Shown one piece after another: positions 20,720-30,001 of a stretch of DNA of 64,000 nt. A program made the position numbers and the translations under genes. Every line of letters starts with the position of its first letter. Within the stretch, counting starts at the first letter, position 1. This stretch comes from Caldicellulosiruptoraceae bacterium PP1 (GTDB lineage Bacteria > Bacillota > Thermoanaerobacteria > Caldicellulosiruptorales > Caldicellulosiruptoraceae): contig JBGGOQ010000001.1 of NCBI GenBank assembly GCA_041320695.1, forward strand, positions 248,001 to 312,000. Direction: 5' to 3'. The notes beneath the pieces were generated by a model, which worked only from the letters and a program-made list of their open reading frames with translations, was not told the origin of the DNA and did no database searches.

Positions 20720-21760
20720 ATGTTCAAAGAATTCTTGAAACAGTTTAAAAATTACGAAGTTGATTATGAAGATTATTATATAAAAGTTGATGCTAATGAA
20801 AACTTGCTTGATTTACCTGAAGAATTAGCAAAGAAGATTGAAAATGTTATAGTGGCTAATTTGAATAACATCAGATTATATCCAGAAATTAACTCACAAA
20901 CACTAATAAATAAGTTAAGTCAGTTCTATAATTTAAGTTATGATAATTTTGTAGTTGGAAATGGCTCTGACCAGCTAATCCAAATAATTGTTCAATCTAC
21001 TTCTACAAAAAATGATACTGTTTTATCATTAAATCCATCTTTTGTTATGTATAAGATATCATCATTACTTCAAGAAGCTAATTGGAAAGGTATTAATTGG
21101 GAGGATAATTGGAAGTTACCTATAGATGAAATAATTGATACCGTAAATAATAATAACTCCATAAAGGTATTATTTATTGACACACCAAATAATCCGACAG
21201 GTATTGCATTTAATGAGGATGAATTAAGTTATTTGATAAATAAACTTCGCGATATTTTAATTGTAATTGATGGTGCTTATTCAGACTACTTTGAAAATAA
21301 TTATCTTGGGCTGTGTTTGAAATATAAAAATACATTACTTTTAAAAACCTTTTCTAAGATTGGATTTGCAGGTATTAGATGTGGTTATGCTATAGCAAAT
21401 AAAAATATAATTGAATTTCTTAATAAAGTCAAACCACCATATAATGTTAATACTTTAACACATAATATTGCAATAGAAATACTTGAAAACTTTGATTTAC
21501 TTAAGAATAATATTGAGATAATTAAAAATGAAAGACAAAAATATATTACAAAGCTATCTGAAAAATATAATATTTTGGATTCTAAATCTAACTTTATTGC
21601 AATAATAAATGAAAATGCTCATTTATTATATGACTATCTTCTTCAAAATAAAATTAAGACCAAATTATTCAAATTAAATAATACAAAGTTATTAAGGATT
21701 ACAATATCTGATAGTATAGAAAATGATATAATAATTGATAGATTGTTGAAATGGAAGTGA
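20720..21760 (+). CDS. hisC: Histidinol-phosphate aminotransferase
   Basis: A PLP-dependent fold-type I aminotransferase of 346 residues. The N-terminal arm KVDANENLLDLPEEL, the cofactor-binding region VGNGSDQLIQII, DTPNNPTG, IDGAYSDYF and the Schiff-base lysine in TFSKIGFAGIRCGY are present. It converts imidazole-acetol phosphate and glutamate into histidinol phosphate. It starts 3 bases after the hisD stop. Confidence 0.94.
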   Translation: MFKEFLKQFKNYEVDYEDYYIKVDANENLLDLPEELAKKIENVIVANLNNIRLYPEINSQTLINKLSQFYNLSYDNFVVGNGSDQLIQIIVQSTSTKNDTVLSLNPSFVMYKISSLLQEANWKGINWEDNWKLPIDEIIDTVNNNNSIKVLFIDTPNNPTGIAFNEDELSYLINKLRDILIVIDGAYSDYFENNYLGLCLKYKNTLLLKTFSKIGFAGIRCGYAIANKNIIEFLNKVKPPYNVNTLTHNIAIEILENFDLLKNNIEIIKNERQKYITKLSEKYNILDSKSNFIAIINENAHLLYDYLLQNKIKTKLFKLNNTKLLRITISDSIENDIIIDRLLKWK

Positions 21761-21765
21761 TAAAA

Positions 21766-22347
21766 TTGGAAAGAAAGGTTGAAATTAAGAGGATTACAAA
21801 GGAAACCGAAATATTATTAAGAATTAACTATGATGGTAGTGGAAATAATAAAATATCAACTGGAATAGGTTTTTTTGATCATATGCTTCAACAAATATCT
21901 GTACATGGGAAGTTTGATATTGATATTGAAGCAAAAGGAGACTTATTTGTAGATGACCATCATACAATTGAAGATGTAGGTATTGTTCTTGGACAATCAT
22001 TAATTAAAGCAATAGGTGATAAAAAAGGTATAAATAGATATGGGTATTTTATTCTACCAATGGATGATGCATTGATACTTGAATCTATTGATATTTGTGG
22101 TAGACCATATTTGAATTTTGATGTTAAATTTATTCAATCATCAATAGGAACATTAAATACACAAATGATAATAGAATTTTTTAAAGCATTTGTAAATACA
22201 TCAGGTGTAACACTACATATTACAAAATTGTATGGGTATAATGATCATCATGTTTGTGAAGCTATTTTTAAAGCATTTGCTAAGGTATTAAACATTGCAA
22301 CAAGAGTAACAAGCAATGATATACCCTCATCGAAAGGGGTTTTATGA
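21766..22347 (+). CDS. hisB: Imidazoleglycerol-phosphate dehydratase
   Basis: A monofunctional IGPD of 193 residues, without the phosphatase domain of enterobacterial HisB. Manganese-binding histidine motifs are visible: GFFDHML, DDHHTIED and the late NDHHVCEA. An ATG at 21751 opens the frame inside hisC, but TTG at 21766 aligns with the usual family N-terminus (ERKVEIKR) and follows the ribosome site GGAAGTGA, so TTG is preferred. It overlaps hisH by 4 bases. Confidence 0.93.
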   Translation: MERKVEIKRITKETEILLRINYDGSGNNKISTGIGFFDHMLQQISVHGKFDIDIEAKGDLFVDDHHTIEDVGIVLGQSLIKAIGDKKGINRYGYFILPMDDALILESIDICGRPYLNFDVKFIQSSIGTLNTQMIIEFFKAFVNTSGVTLHITKLYGYNDHHVCEAIFKAFAKVLNIATRVTSNDIPSSKGVL

Positions 22348-22955
22348 TGAAGAAAAGAATAACAATTATAGATTATGGTATGGGGAATTTAAGAAGTGTT
22401 GAAAAGGCTTTTAAATATTTAGGCTATGAAGTAAATGTATGCTATGAAAAGGAAGAAATATTGCTTGCTGAAAAAATAGTTTTACCAGGTGTAGGTGCTT
22501 TTCAAAAAGCAATTGAAAATATTAAAAATCTTGATTTATACCATGTTATTAAACAAAAAATCATAGACAAAACTCCATTTTTAGGTATATGTCTTGGTTA
22601 TCAACTTCTTTATGAGTTTTCTGAAGAAGGAAATGAAAAAGGATTAAACTTATTAAAAGGGTCTGTAATAAAATTTAAAGAAAATAATAAATTTAAAGTT
22701 CCTCATATGGGTTGGAATAAAATATTGGTAAACGAAAGATCTAGATTACTAAAAGGATTAAGTGGTAATTACTTTTATTTCGTACATTCATATTATGTAA
22801 ATAATTCTAACAAGGATATTGTTTCTTCTACATCATACCATGGGCTTGGTTTTGATTCTTCAATTGAATATGAAAACATTTATGCAACACAGTTTCATCC
22901 AGAAAAAAGTGGTGATGTTGGATTAGAAATATTAGATAGATTTGGAGGCTTATAA
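22344..22955 (+). CDS. hisH: Imidazole glycerol phosphate synthase, glutaminase subunit
   Basis: A class I glutamine amidotransferase of 203 residues that supplies ammonia to HisF. The triad is visible: nucleophile Cys in FLGICLGYQLLYE (near residue 82), and His and Glu in TQFHPEKSG near the C-terminus. The N-terminal block IDYGMGNLRSVEKAF is typical. It starts within hisB (ATGATG) and its stop overlaps hisA by one base. Confidence 0.96.
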   Translation: MMKKRITIIDYGMGNLRSVEKAFKYLGYEVNVCYEKEEILLAEKIVLPGVGAFQKAIENIKNLDLYHVIKQKIIDKTPFLGICLGYQLLYEFSEEGNEKGLNLLKGSVIKFKENNKFKVPHMGWNKILVNERSRLLKGLSGNYFYFVHSYYVNNSNKDIVSSTSYHGLGFDSSIEYENIYATQFHPEKSGDVGLEILDRFGGL

Positions 22956-23665
22956 TGAAAATATTACCAGCTATTGATTTAATGAATAAAAAATGTGTAA
23001 GGCTGAAAAAAGGTGACTTTAGCCAAAGCAAAATATTTAATGAAGATCCAATTCAGCAGGCAAAGATATTTGAGCAATCTGGCTCAAAATATATACATAT
23101 TGTTGATTTGGATGGTGCAAAAGAAGGAAAGCCAGTTAATATTGAAATTATAAAACAAATAAAGAAATTTACAAATCTTTATGTTGAATGTGGTGGCGGT
23201 ATTAGAAGCCTTGAAACTGCATCTGAGTATTTAAATAATGGGATTAACAATATTATTATTGGTTCTTTATTGTTCAAAAATAAAAAATTAGTTATAGATA
23301 TAATAAACAACTTTGGCATGGAAAAGGTAACTGCTGGTATTGACTTTCTTGATAACCAAGTAAAAATTTCAGGTTGGCTTGAAGATTCAAAAATAGAGCT
23401 TGACTATGCAATTCAATATATTAATGAAATAGGATTAAAAAGGCTTATTGTGACAGATATAAATAAAGACGGAATGCTTCAAGGACCTAATATAGAAGTT
23501 TTTAAGAAATTAAGAAAATTATTTAACGGAGAGCTTATTGCTTCTGGTGGAATTTCGACAATAAATGATTTAAAAATATTAAAAGAAATTGAAGTAGATG
23601 GTGTTATTATTGGCATGGCTTTATACGAAAATAAAATAGATTTGAAAGAAGCACTAAAAATTTAA
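22955..23665 (+). CDS. hisA: ProFAR isomerase
   Basis: This (beta-alpha)8 barrel of 236 residues isomerises the aminoaldose ProFAR to the aminoketose. The catalytic aspartates are in PAIDLMN near the N-terminus and in VTDINKDGM in the second half. Paired phosphate-binding glycine motifs are GGGIRS and ASGGIS. It starts with TAATG at the hisH stop and lies 13 bases before hisF. Confidence 0.96.
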   Translation: MKILPAIDLMNKKCVRLKKGDFSQSKIFNEDPIQQAKIFEQSGSKYIHIVDLDGAKEGKPVNIEIIKQIKKFTNLYVECGGGIRSLETASEYLNNGINNIIIGSLLFKNKKLVIDIINNFGMEKVTAGIDFLDNQVKISGWLEDSKIELDYAIQYINEIGLKRLIVTDINKDGMLQGPNIEVFKKLRKLFNGELIASGGISTINDLKILKEIEVDGVIIGMALYENKIDLKEALKI

Positions 23666-23678
23666 AGGAGATCTTCAA

Positions 23679-24431
23679 ATGGTTGCGAAAAGAATAATTC
23701 CTTGTTTAGATATCAATAATGGTAGAGTTGTAAAAGGAATTAATTTTATTAATTTAATTGATGCTGGTGATCCTGTCGAAAGTGCGAAAAAATACGACAA
23801 ACTTGGAGCAGATGAATTAGTTTTTCTTGATATTACTGCTTCACATGAAAATAGAAATATTATCATAAATCTTGTTGAAAAAGTTGCTGAAAATGTCTTT
23901 ATTCCATTTACTGTAGGTGGTGGAATAAGAACTGTAGAGGATATTCGTTTGATATTAAAGGCAGGGGCTGATAAAGTATCAATAAATTCAGCCGCAATTA
24001 GAAATCCTGATTTAATTAATGAATCATCAAGTATTTTTGGCAGTCAATGTATTGTTGTTGCTATTGATGTAAAAAAACACAATGATAATTATCATGTTTA
24101 CATTAATGGAGGAAGAATCGATACAGGTTTAGATGCTGTAAAATGGGCAAAAGAAGTAGTCAAAAGAGGTGCAGGTGAAATATTGCTTACTTCAATGGAT
24201 AAAGATGGTACAAAAACCGGGTATGATTTAGAAATAACCAAAATCATATCAAATGAAGTATCAGTACCAGTTATTGCTTCTGGAGGTGCTGGCAAACTGG
24301 AACACTTTAAAGAAGCAATAGATGCTGGAGCAGAGGCTGTTTTGGCAGCATCATTGTTCCATTTTGGTGAGATAAAGATTTCAGATCTAAAAAGATATCT
24401 TTCAGAAAATAATATTGAGGTGAGATTATAA
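23679..24431 (+). CDS. hisF: Imidazole glycerol phosphate synthase, cyclase subunit
   Basis: This (beta-alpha)8 barrel of 250 residues uses ammonia channelled from HisH to form IGP and AICAR. Catalytic Asp residues lie in [16 protein letters not shown] (near residue 11) and [13 protein letters not shown] (near 130). Phosphate-binding motifs GGGIRT and ASGGAG are present. The AICAR by-product feeds into the purine pathway encoded further along the window. ATG follows AAAGGAGATCTTCAA. Confidence 0.97.
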   Translation: MVAKRIIPCLDINNGRVVKGINFINLIDAGDPVESAKKYDKLGADELVFLDITASHENRNIIINLVEKVAENVFIPFTVGGGIRTVEDIRLILKAGADKVSINSAAIRNPDLINESSSIFGSQCIVVAIDVKKHNDNYHVYINGGRIDTGLDAVKWAKEVVKRGAGEILLTSMDKDGTKTGYDLEITKIISNEVSVPVIASGGAGKLEHFKEAIDAGAEAVLAASLFHFGEIKISDLKRYLSENNIEVRL

Positions 24432-25057
24432 TGAATTTGACTGATAATCTGAAATTTAATGCAGATGGGTTAATTCCTGTGATTATTCAGGATGTTAAAA
24501 CAAAAGATGTTGTTATGCAAGCATATATGAATAAAGAAAGTATTGAAAAAACGTTAGAAACAGGTTTTATGCATTATTATAGTAGATCAAGAAAAGCAAT
24601 ATGGAAAAAAGGTGAGACATCAGGTAATATTCAGAAAGTTATTTCATTAACTGCTGATTGTGATAATGATAGTATTCTTGCTCTTGTTGAGCAAAATGGT
24701 GTAGCATGCCATACTGGTGAATTTAGCTGTTTTCATAATGAAATTACAAAATCAGAAAAAATAAAAGAAGATTATAAACCAAGCATTTTATATTATATCA
24801 GTGGTATCATAGATAATAGGAAAAGAAATAAAATAGAAGGATCATACACTAATTATCTATTTGATAAAGGGCTTGATAAGATTCTTAAAAAAGTCGGTGA
24901 AGAATCTGCTGAGACTATAATTGCTGCAAAAAATCAATCAAAAAGTGAAATACGTTATGAAATAGCAGATTTAATATATCATTTAAGCGTTCTTCTAAGC
25001 TTTTTTGATATGTCTTGGGATGATATTTTTGATGAATTAGAAACACGAAAAAAATAA
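24431..25057 (+). CDS. hisIE: Bifunctional phosphoribosyl-AMP cyclohydrolase / phosphoribosyl-ATP pyrophosphohydrolase
   Basis: A fusion of 208 residues. The N-terminal HisI domain (about residues 1-110) has the metal-binding [15 protein letters not shown] and WKKGETSGN blocks. The C-terminal HisE domain (about 115-208) has the MazG-like [16 protein letters not shown] and [13 protein letters not shown] helices. It performs steps two and three of histidine synthesis. It is the last gene of the operon, starts at a one-base overlap with hisF, and is closed by a hairpin that begins inside its stop codon. Confidence 0.96.
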   Translation: MNLTDNLKFNADGLIPVIIQDVKTKDVVMQAYMNKESIEKTLETGFMHYYSRSRKAIWKKGETSGNIQKVISLTADCDNDSILALVEQNGVACHTGEFSCFHNEITKSEKIKEDYKPSILYYISGIIDNRKRNKIEGSYTNYLFDKGLDKILKKVGEESAETIIAAKNQSKSEIRYEIADLIYHLSVLLSFFDMSWDDIFDELETRKK

Positions 25058-25088
25058 TGCTGGGCAAGTTATTTGTTCAGCATTTTTA
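25056..25088 (+). terminator. Terminator of the histidine operon
   Basis: AATGCTGGGCAA (25056-25067) pairs with TTGTTCAGCATT (25073-25084), a 12-bp stem with two G-T pairs and a 5-base loop, followed by TTTATAT-rich sequence. The stem begins within the hisIE stop codon. Confidence 0.85.
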
Positions 25089-25102
25089 TATTTTCATCTA
25101 TA

Positions 25103-25133
25103 TTGTTTGAAAAAAGTAAAAAAATAGTATAAT
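25103..25133 (+). promoter_or_regulatory. Candidate promoter of the mannose-1-phosphate guanylyltransferase gene
   Basis: A perfect TATAAT lies at 25128-25133. The best -35 choices are TTGTTT at 25103 (19-base spacer) or TTGAAA at 25107 (15-base spacer); neither has ideal spacing. It sits between the his terminator and the next gene, so a promoter is needed here. Confidence 0.45.
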
Positions 25134-25169
25134 ATAAATGTTGAGTAAAATAAATTGGAGGGGATAAAA

Positions 25170-26240
25170 ATGGAAAGATTTGCTGTAATAATGGCTGGTG
25201 GTGGTGGAACACGCTTTTGGCCGTTATCCAGAAGTTCTTCTCCTAAACAATTTTTAAATCTTTCTGGTAATGATGTTTTAATAAATGAAACAATTGATAG
25301 AATATCAAAGAATATTAGCAAAGATAAGATTTACATTGTTACTAATATAAATCAAAAGGAAATGATTGAAAAAGTATTAGATTATGAAATAAATAGAGAA
25401 AATATCATCTATGAACCAGTTGGTAAAAATACAGCTGCATGTATTTTATATGCTGCATTAAAAATTAAAAAGAAATATAATGATGGAATTATGTGTGTTT
25501 TTCCATCTGATCATTATATAAAAGACAATAATGAATTTTCTAATATTGTTGAAAATTGTATTGACATAGCAGTAAATTCAAATAGTTTAGTTACAATTGG
25601 AATTCAACCTACATTTCCATCAACTGGTTATGGATATATAAAATATGCAAAAAGCGAAGATGCTAATAAATGGTACGAAGTTATTGAGTTTGTTGAAAAG
25701 CCTACTTTTGATAAAGCAAAAGAATATTTAAAAAGTGGAAATTATTTGTGGAACAGTGGCATGTTTATTTGGAAGGTTTCAACTATAATAGATTGCTTTA
25801 ATAGATTCTTACCAAGGCTTTATAATAAACTTTATTCTGTTTATGATTTTCTTAATACTAATAAAGAAATTGATGAGATTAATAAAGTATATCCAACATT
25901 ACAGGATATATCTATAGATTATGGTATTATGGAACGTTCAGATAATGTAATTGTTGTCCCTGGAGATTTTGGCTGGAATGATGTTGGTTCATGGGATTCA
26001 TTAGGATCAATTTTTCCACCTGATGACGATGGTAATATAGTGAAAGCATTGCATGTTGGAATAAACACAAGGGATTGTATAATATATGGTAATAACAGGT
26101 TAATAGCATCAATTGATTTAAATGGTATTATAATTGCTGAAACTGAGGATGCAGTTCTTGTGTGCCCTAAAAATAGAGCTCAAGACGTAAAAAAAATTGT
26201 TGAAATATTAAAAGAAAAACAGTTAGAGAAATATATATAG
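25170..26240 (+). CDS. manC: Mannose-1-phosphate guanylyltransferase
   Basis: A sugar nucleotidyltransferase of 356 residues that makes GDP-mannose from GTP and mannose 1-phosphate, for cell-surface glycans. The N-terminal signature GGGGTRFWPLSR, then PKQFL, the FPSDHYIKD block and the FVEKP motif are present. It is the monofunctional short form, with no phosphomannose isomerase cupin domain. An in-frame TTG at 25155 lies in the ribosome site, so ATG at 25170 (after TTGGAGGGG) is chosen. murJ starts 16 bases downstream, suggesting a cell-envelope operon. Confidence 0.9.
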   Translation: MERFAVIMAGGGGTRFWPLSRSSSPKQFLNLSGNDVLINETIDRISKNISKDKIYIVTNINQKEMIEKVLDYEINRENIIYEPVGKNTAACILYAALKIKKKYNDGIMCVFPSDHYIKDNNEFSNIVENCIDIAVNSNSLVTIGIQPTFPSTGYGYIKYAKSEDANKWYEVIEFVEKPTFDKAKEYLKSGNYLWNSGMFIWKVSTIIDCFNRFLPRLYNKLYSVYDFLNTNKEIDEINKVYPTLQDISIDYGIMERSDNVIVVPGDFGWNDVGSWDSLGSIFPPDDDGNIVKALHVGINTRDCIIYGNNRLIASIDLNGIIIAETEDAVLVCPKNRAQDVKKIVEILKEKQLEKYI

Positions 26241-26256
26241 AAAGGTTGAAATCTAC

Positions 26257-27825
26257 TTGGAAAATAAGACAAAAAAAATTACTAAAACTGCCTTTTTATT
26301 AATTATTGTTACAATGTTTGCAAAAGTATTTGGTTTCTTAAGAGAAGTGGTATTGGGAAGCTTCTTTGGAACATCTTACAAAAAAGATGCTTTGCTTGCA
26401 TCCCAACTTGTTCCTGGAGTTTTATTTGCAAGCATTATGGCTTCCTTTTCTACCACTTTTATACCTTTATATAATGAAATAAGTGTAAGAGAAGGTAAAG
26501 AAAGAAGTAAAAAATTTGTAAATAATTCTATTTCACTTATTTTTTTCGTTGCATCTATTATTTCAATTTTTGGTATTATCTTTTCTAATCAAATAGTGAA
26601 TATAACTGTTGCTGGTTTTGATTTAGAGAAAAAAGTATTAACTGCAAATTTATTAAAAATAACATTTGTTTATATAATTTTTTTAGGAATTAATTATATT
26701 TTTCAAGGCTATTTACAATCTAATGAAAAATTTATAATACCAGCTTTAACAAGTTTACCATTTAATGCAATAATAATTTCGTCAACCTTTTTGGCAAATA
26801 AATATGATATTTATGGTGTAGCAGTGGGGTATGTATTAGGTTATCTATCAATGGTTATCTTCCAACTAATATTTATATTAAAAAATGGTTACAAACCAAA
26901 AATAAAAATTGATTTCCTTAATGATCAATACATAAAAAAAATGTTTAAACTAATTGTTCCAGTTTTTATTGGTTCTTCTGTAATGTCTTTAAATTCATTT
27001 GTAGATAAATACTTAGCCTCACATTTACAAGAAGGTAGTATATCTGCTTTGGATTATGCTGATAGACTAAATGGGCTTGTTTATGGAATTTTTAGCTCAT
27101 CAATAGTTACAATAATGTATCCATATTTATCTAGATTTTTTGCTGGTAAACAACATGATCAATTTAGGAAATATTTAACAATGTCAATAAATATTTTAAT
27201 AATTTTAATGATTCCAATTTCATTCGGTATGTTTTTATTAAACAAAGAAATTGTTGAGGTAGTTTATCAACGTGGTGCATTTAATCAAAAATCTACAATT
27301 TTAACTGCAGGTGCATTAACATTTTTTTCAATTGGTTATTTAGGTTATTCAATAAGAGACATTTTAAGTAGAACATTTTACTCTATTCAAGATACACTAA
27401 CACCAATGAAGAACGGTATCTTTGCTGTATTTATTAATATATTTTTAAATATAATTCTAGTAAGGTTTTTACAGCATAAAGGACTAGCCTTAGGAACAAG
27501 TATTGTATCATATATTTCGGTATTTTTGTTATTAAGAAGTTTACGAAAAAAAATAGGGAATTTAAATATAAAAAACAATATAATTGTTCTATTAAAATCA
27601 ATTTTTTCAGCTTCAATAATGTGTATAGTAATTTATCTTATTAAAGAATATTTACCAATTAATAGCAATTACAATTTTATTATAAAATCATTGTTATTAG
27701 GACTATATATAATAATTAGCTTTTTAATTTATTCTTTTACAATTTATATTTTGAACATTACAGAAGTAAAATGGCTAGTAACAAATGTAAAAATAAAGGT
27801 TAAAACCTTAATTTATAAATCATAA
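26257..27825 (+). CDS. murJ: Lipid II flippase MurJ (MviN family)
   Basis: A MOP-superfamily membrane protein of 522 residues with about 14 membrane segments, the usual size for MurJ. Family blocks include FAKVFGFLREVVLGSFFGTS near the N-terminus, an SLNSFVDKYLAS segment in the middle, and YQRGAFN followed later by RTFYSIQDTLTPMKNG. It moves peptidoglycan precursors or related lipid-linked glycans across the membrane. The start is TTG at 26257 after AAAGGTTGAAATCTAC. Its last 6 bases overlap a convergent GNAT gene. A role in exporting another glycan is possible because Clostridia carry several paralogues. Confidence 0.88.
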   Translation: MENKTKKITKTAFLLIIVTMFAKVFGFLREVVLGSFFGTSYKKDALLASQLVPGVLFASIMASFSTTFIPLYNEISVREGKERSKKFVNNSISLIFFVASIISIFGIIFSNQIVNITVAGFDLEKKVLTANLLKITFVYIIFLGINYIFQGYLQSNEKFIIPALTSLPFNAIIISSTFLANKYDIYGVAVGYVLGYLSMVIFQLIFILKNGYKPKIKIDFLNDQYIKKMFKLIVPVFIGSSVMSLNSFVDKYLASHLQEGSISALDYADRLNGLVYGIFSSSIVTIMYPYLSRFFAGKQHDQFRKYLTMSINILIILMIPISFGMFLLNKEIVEVVYQRGAFNQKSTILTAGALTFFSIGYLGYSIRDILSRTFYSIQDTLTPMKNGIFAVFINIFLNIILVRFLQHKGLALGTSIVSYISVFLLLRSLRKKIGNLNIKNNIIVLLKSIFSASIMCIVIYLIKEYLPINSNYNFIIKSLLLGLYIIISFLIYSFTIYILNITEVKWLVTNVKIKVKTLIYKS

Positions 27826-28305
27826 ACTTAATTGCATTATAACTACATCTAACCATCTATTAAATTTATATCCTACATTAATTAATTTACCAACTTGAAT
27901 AAAACCGAATTTACTATGTAAAGCGATACTATTTTGATTTTCTGCTGAAATTTTTGCAATTATATTACTATAACCTAGATTTTTTGAAGTATTGATTAAA
28001 TGATCGAGCATTTTTTTACCATAACCTTTTGATCTATAGCAATTATGAATATAAATGGAATTTTCAACAGTACATTTATATGCTTCTTTTTCAGAATACA
28101 TTGATAAGCTACCCCAGCCAACAATAATACTATCCTCTTCAATAACAAATACAGGATAGTGATCATTGTGTTTATCGAGAAATTTTATAAAATAGTCGCA
28201 TGATTTAATTGTTATATCAAATGTTGAGGTTGAGTGTATAACCTCATAATTATATATTTCTGTTATTGCAGGGATATCTTTAATTTGTGCGTACCTAATT
28301 ATCAT
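27820..28305 (-). CDS. GNAT family N-acetyltransferase (phosphinothricin acetyltransferase-like)
   Basis: This 161-residue acetyltransferase has the GNAT core. The N-terminal IRYAQIKDIPAITEIYNYEV and the acetyl-CoA loop region RSKGYGKKMLDHLI (near residue 95) resemble the PAT/YncA subgroup that acetylates small amines such as phosphinothricin or amino-acid analogues. The true substrate cannot be inferred. It is a monocistronic gene with AAAGGAG upstream, divergent from nth and convergent with murJ. Confidence 0.85.
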   Translation of the reverse strand: MIIRYAQIKDIPAITEIYNYEVIHSTSTFDITIKSCDYFIKFLDKHNDHYPVFVIEEDSIIVGWGSLSMYSEKEAYKCTVENSIYIHNCYRSKGYGKKMLDHLINTSKNLGYSNIIAKISAENQNSIALHSKFGFIQVGKLINVGYKFNRWLDVVIMQLSL

Positions 28306-28335
28306 TAAATTATAACTCCTTTCTCTTAGATTGAG

Positions 28336-28986
28336 GTGATCATTATTAATAAAAAATTTATTGTTAAAAAAATAATAGAAACATTATTAAAAGAATACGA
28401 AAATCCTGTTTGTACTTTAGAATATAATAAACCATATGAGTTACTTTTTGCAACAATTTTAGCAGCTCAAAGTAAAGACTCTATGGTAAATAAAATAACA
28501 AAGGATTTATTTAGTAAATATAACACTTTAGAAAAATTTGCAAAAGCAAATATTAATGAACTAGAAAGTGAAATTAAAGCAATAGGTTTCTATAGAAATA
28601 AAGCAAAAAATATAATAGAAACAGCTAATATTTTAATTAACAAATATAGTGGTAACCTTCCAGATAATATTGAAGAATTGATTAAACTAAAGGGTGTAGG
28701 AAGAAAGACTGCAAATGTTATTTTAGCTAATATATTTGATATACCATCAATTATTGTTGACACACACTGTATGAGATTATCTAAAAGACTTGGTATAACA
28801 AAACATTCTGATCCTGAAAAAATAGAAAAAGAATTGAGAGATATAATACCTAAAAAATACTATACCATTTTTAGCAACTTAATGGTCTATCATGGAAGAA
28901 AAATATGTATGGCAAAAAAACCAAGGTGTAATATATGTTCAATTAATCAATATTGTGAATACTACAAAAATTTTAAGCATGGTTAA
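28336..28986 (+). CDS. nth: Endonuclease III
   Basis: A DNA glycosylase/AP lyase for oxidised pyrimidines. It has the helix-hairpin-helix LKGVGRKTANVI with the catalytic lysine, the catalytic aspartate in IIVDTH, and the C-terminal iron-sulfur loop C-x6-C-x2-C-x5-C (CMAKKPRCNIC...YC), so the [4Fe-4S] cluster site is intact. The only standard start is GTG at 28336 (216 aa), but it lies inside the excellent ribosome site GAGGTGAT (28333-28340). By the GAGGTGAT-N4-start spacing used for phoU and purL here, initiation may really be at ATT 28345 (213 aa). The stop lies inside the terminator hairpin. Confidence 0.93.
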   Translation: MIIINKKFIVKKIIETLLKEYENPVCTLEYNKPYELLFATILAAQSKDSMVNKITKDLFSKYNTLEKFAKANINELESEIKAIGFYRNKAKNIIETANILINKYSGNLPDNIEELIKLKGVGRKTANVILANIFDIPSIIVDTHCMRLSKRLGITKHSDPEKIEKELRDIIPKKYYTIFSNLMVYHGRKICMAKKPRCNICSINQYCEYYKNFKHG

Positions 28987-29003
28987 GTCCATGCTTTTTT
29001 TTA
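28975..29003 (+). terminator. Terminator of nth
   Basis: AAGCATGG (28975-28982) pairs with CCATGCTT (28989-28996), with a 6-base loop containing the nth stop codon, and a T8 tract follows. Confidence 0.9.
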
Positions 29004-29056
29004 TTTTAAAAATTAGAAACATGGCAATAATATAAAAAAAGCAAATGGTGATGTAT

Positions 29057-30001
29057 ATGATTATTGGATATCCTAATAGCTTTGCATATATTAATATGGA
29101 GGATTTTTTTTCTAATTTTTTAAAAGAAATAAATGAAAATATAGAAATTGTTATATCTAATGAGACAACAAAAGATATATTTGAAAAAGGTATACAAGTT
29201 TCTATTGATGAACTATGTTTACCAGCAAAAATCTTCTTAGGACATGTTGAGCATTTAATAGAACAAGGCATTGATATTTTATTATTACCAAGATTAACAT
29301 CTATGAATACAAAAAAGTATTCTTGCCCTAAGGTAATCGGAATGGTAGATTTAGTCAAAAATTTATTCAAAAACACAAAAATATTATCTCCAGAATTAAA
29401 TCTTTATGATTCTTACAATAATAAACAAAGATTTTTATTTGATTTAGCTAATGATATTAAAAAATATAATATCAATATTAAGAAAATTATTAACAAATAT
29501 TCAAATTTGCCTTTTAAAAATATTCAAAAAAATAGCCTTTGCAAAAATTCCATCTTGCTAATAGCACATGAGTATATTCTATTTGATGAATATTTAATTA
29601 ATGATATAAAAAATGTAATAATTGATAATAATTATTTCCCAGTTAATGTTCATGAGGTATATATCCCACAATTCTATAATTATAATCTTTTGAAACCCTT
29701 TTTCTGGCATACTGCTGATGAAATAATAAATAAATATTTATATATCTTAGAAAATAATAAATTAGAAGGTATCATCTATTTTATGTCTTTTGGTTGTGGT
29801 ATTGATTCTATTCTTGAGGATATAATAAAACGAATCAGTAATAAAAATAAAATCCCATATCTTTGTATAACTTTAGATGAACATACAGGGTATGGTGGAT
29901 ATATTACAAGAGTTGAGGCATTCTTAGATATGATAGAATGGAGGAAAAAAATAAATGAAAATAGCGTTCCCACACATGGGGAATCTATATATAACTGCTA
30001 A
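29057..30001 (+). CDS. 2-hydroxyacyl-CoA dehydratase-related protein (COG3581/DUF2229-like), first of three
   Basis: A 314-residue cytoplasmic protein related to the large multi-domain 'CoA-substrate-specific enzyme activase/dehydratase' proteins of Clostridia. Isolated cysteines fall in family-like positions: ELCLPAK (near residue 55), YSCPKV and SFGCGID near the C-terminus, followed by LDEHTGYGG, which also appears as LDEHSSEVG at the end of the next protein. It probably binds an Fe-S cluster. The reaction is unknown. ATG at 29057 follows GGTGATG; upstream ATGs at 29045 and 29051 are possible. It overlaps the next gene by 47 bases. Confidence 0.72.
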   Translation: MIIGYPNSFAYINMEDFFSNFLKEINENIEIVISNETTKDIFEKGIQVSIDELCLPAKIFLGHVEHLIEQGIDILLLPRLTSMNTKKYSCPKVIGMVDLVKNLFKNTKILSPELNLYDSYNNKQRFLFDLANDIKKYNINIKKIINKYSNLPFKNIQKNSLCKNSILLIAHEYILFDEYLINDIKNVIIDNNYFPVNVHEVYIPQFYNYNLLKPFFWHTADEIINKYLYILENNKLEGIIYFMSFGCGIDSILEDIIKRISNKNKIPYLCITLDEHTGYGGYITRVEAFLDMIEWRKKINENSVPTHGESIYNC

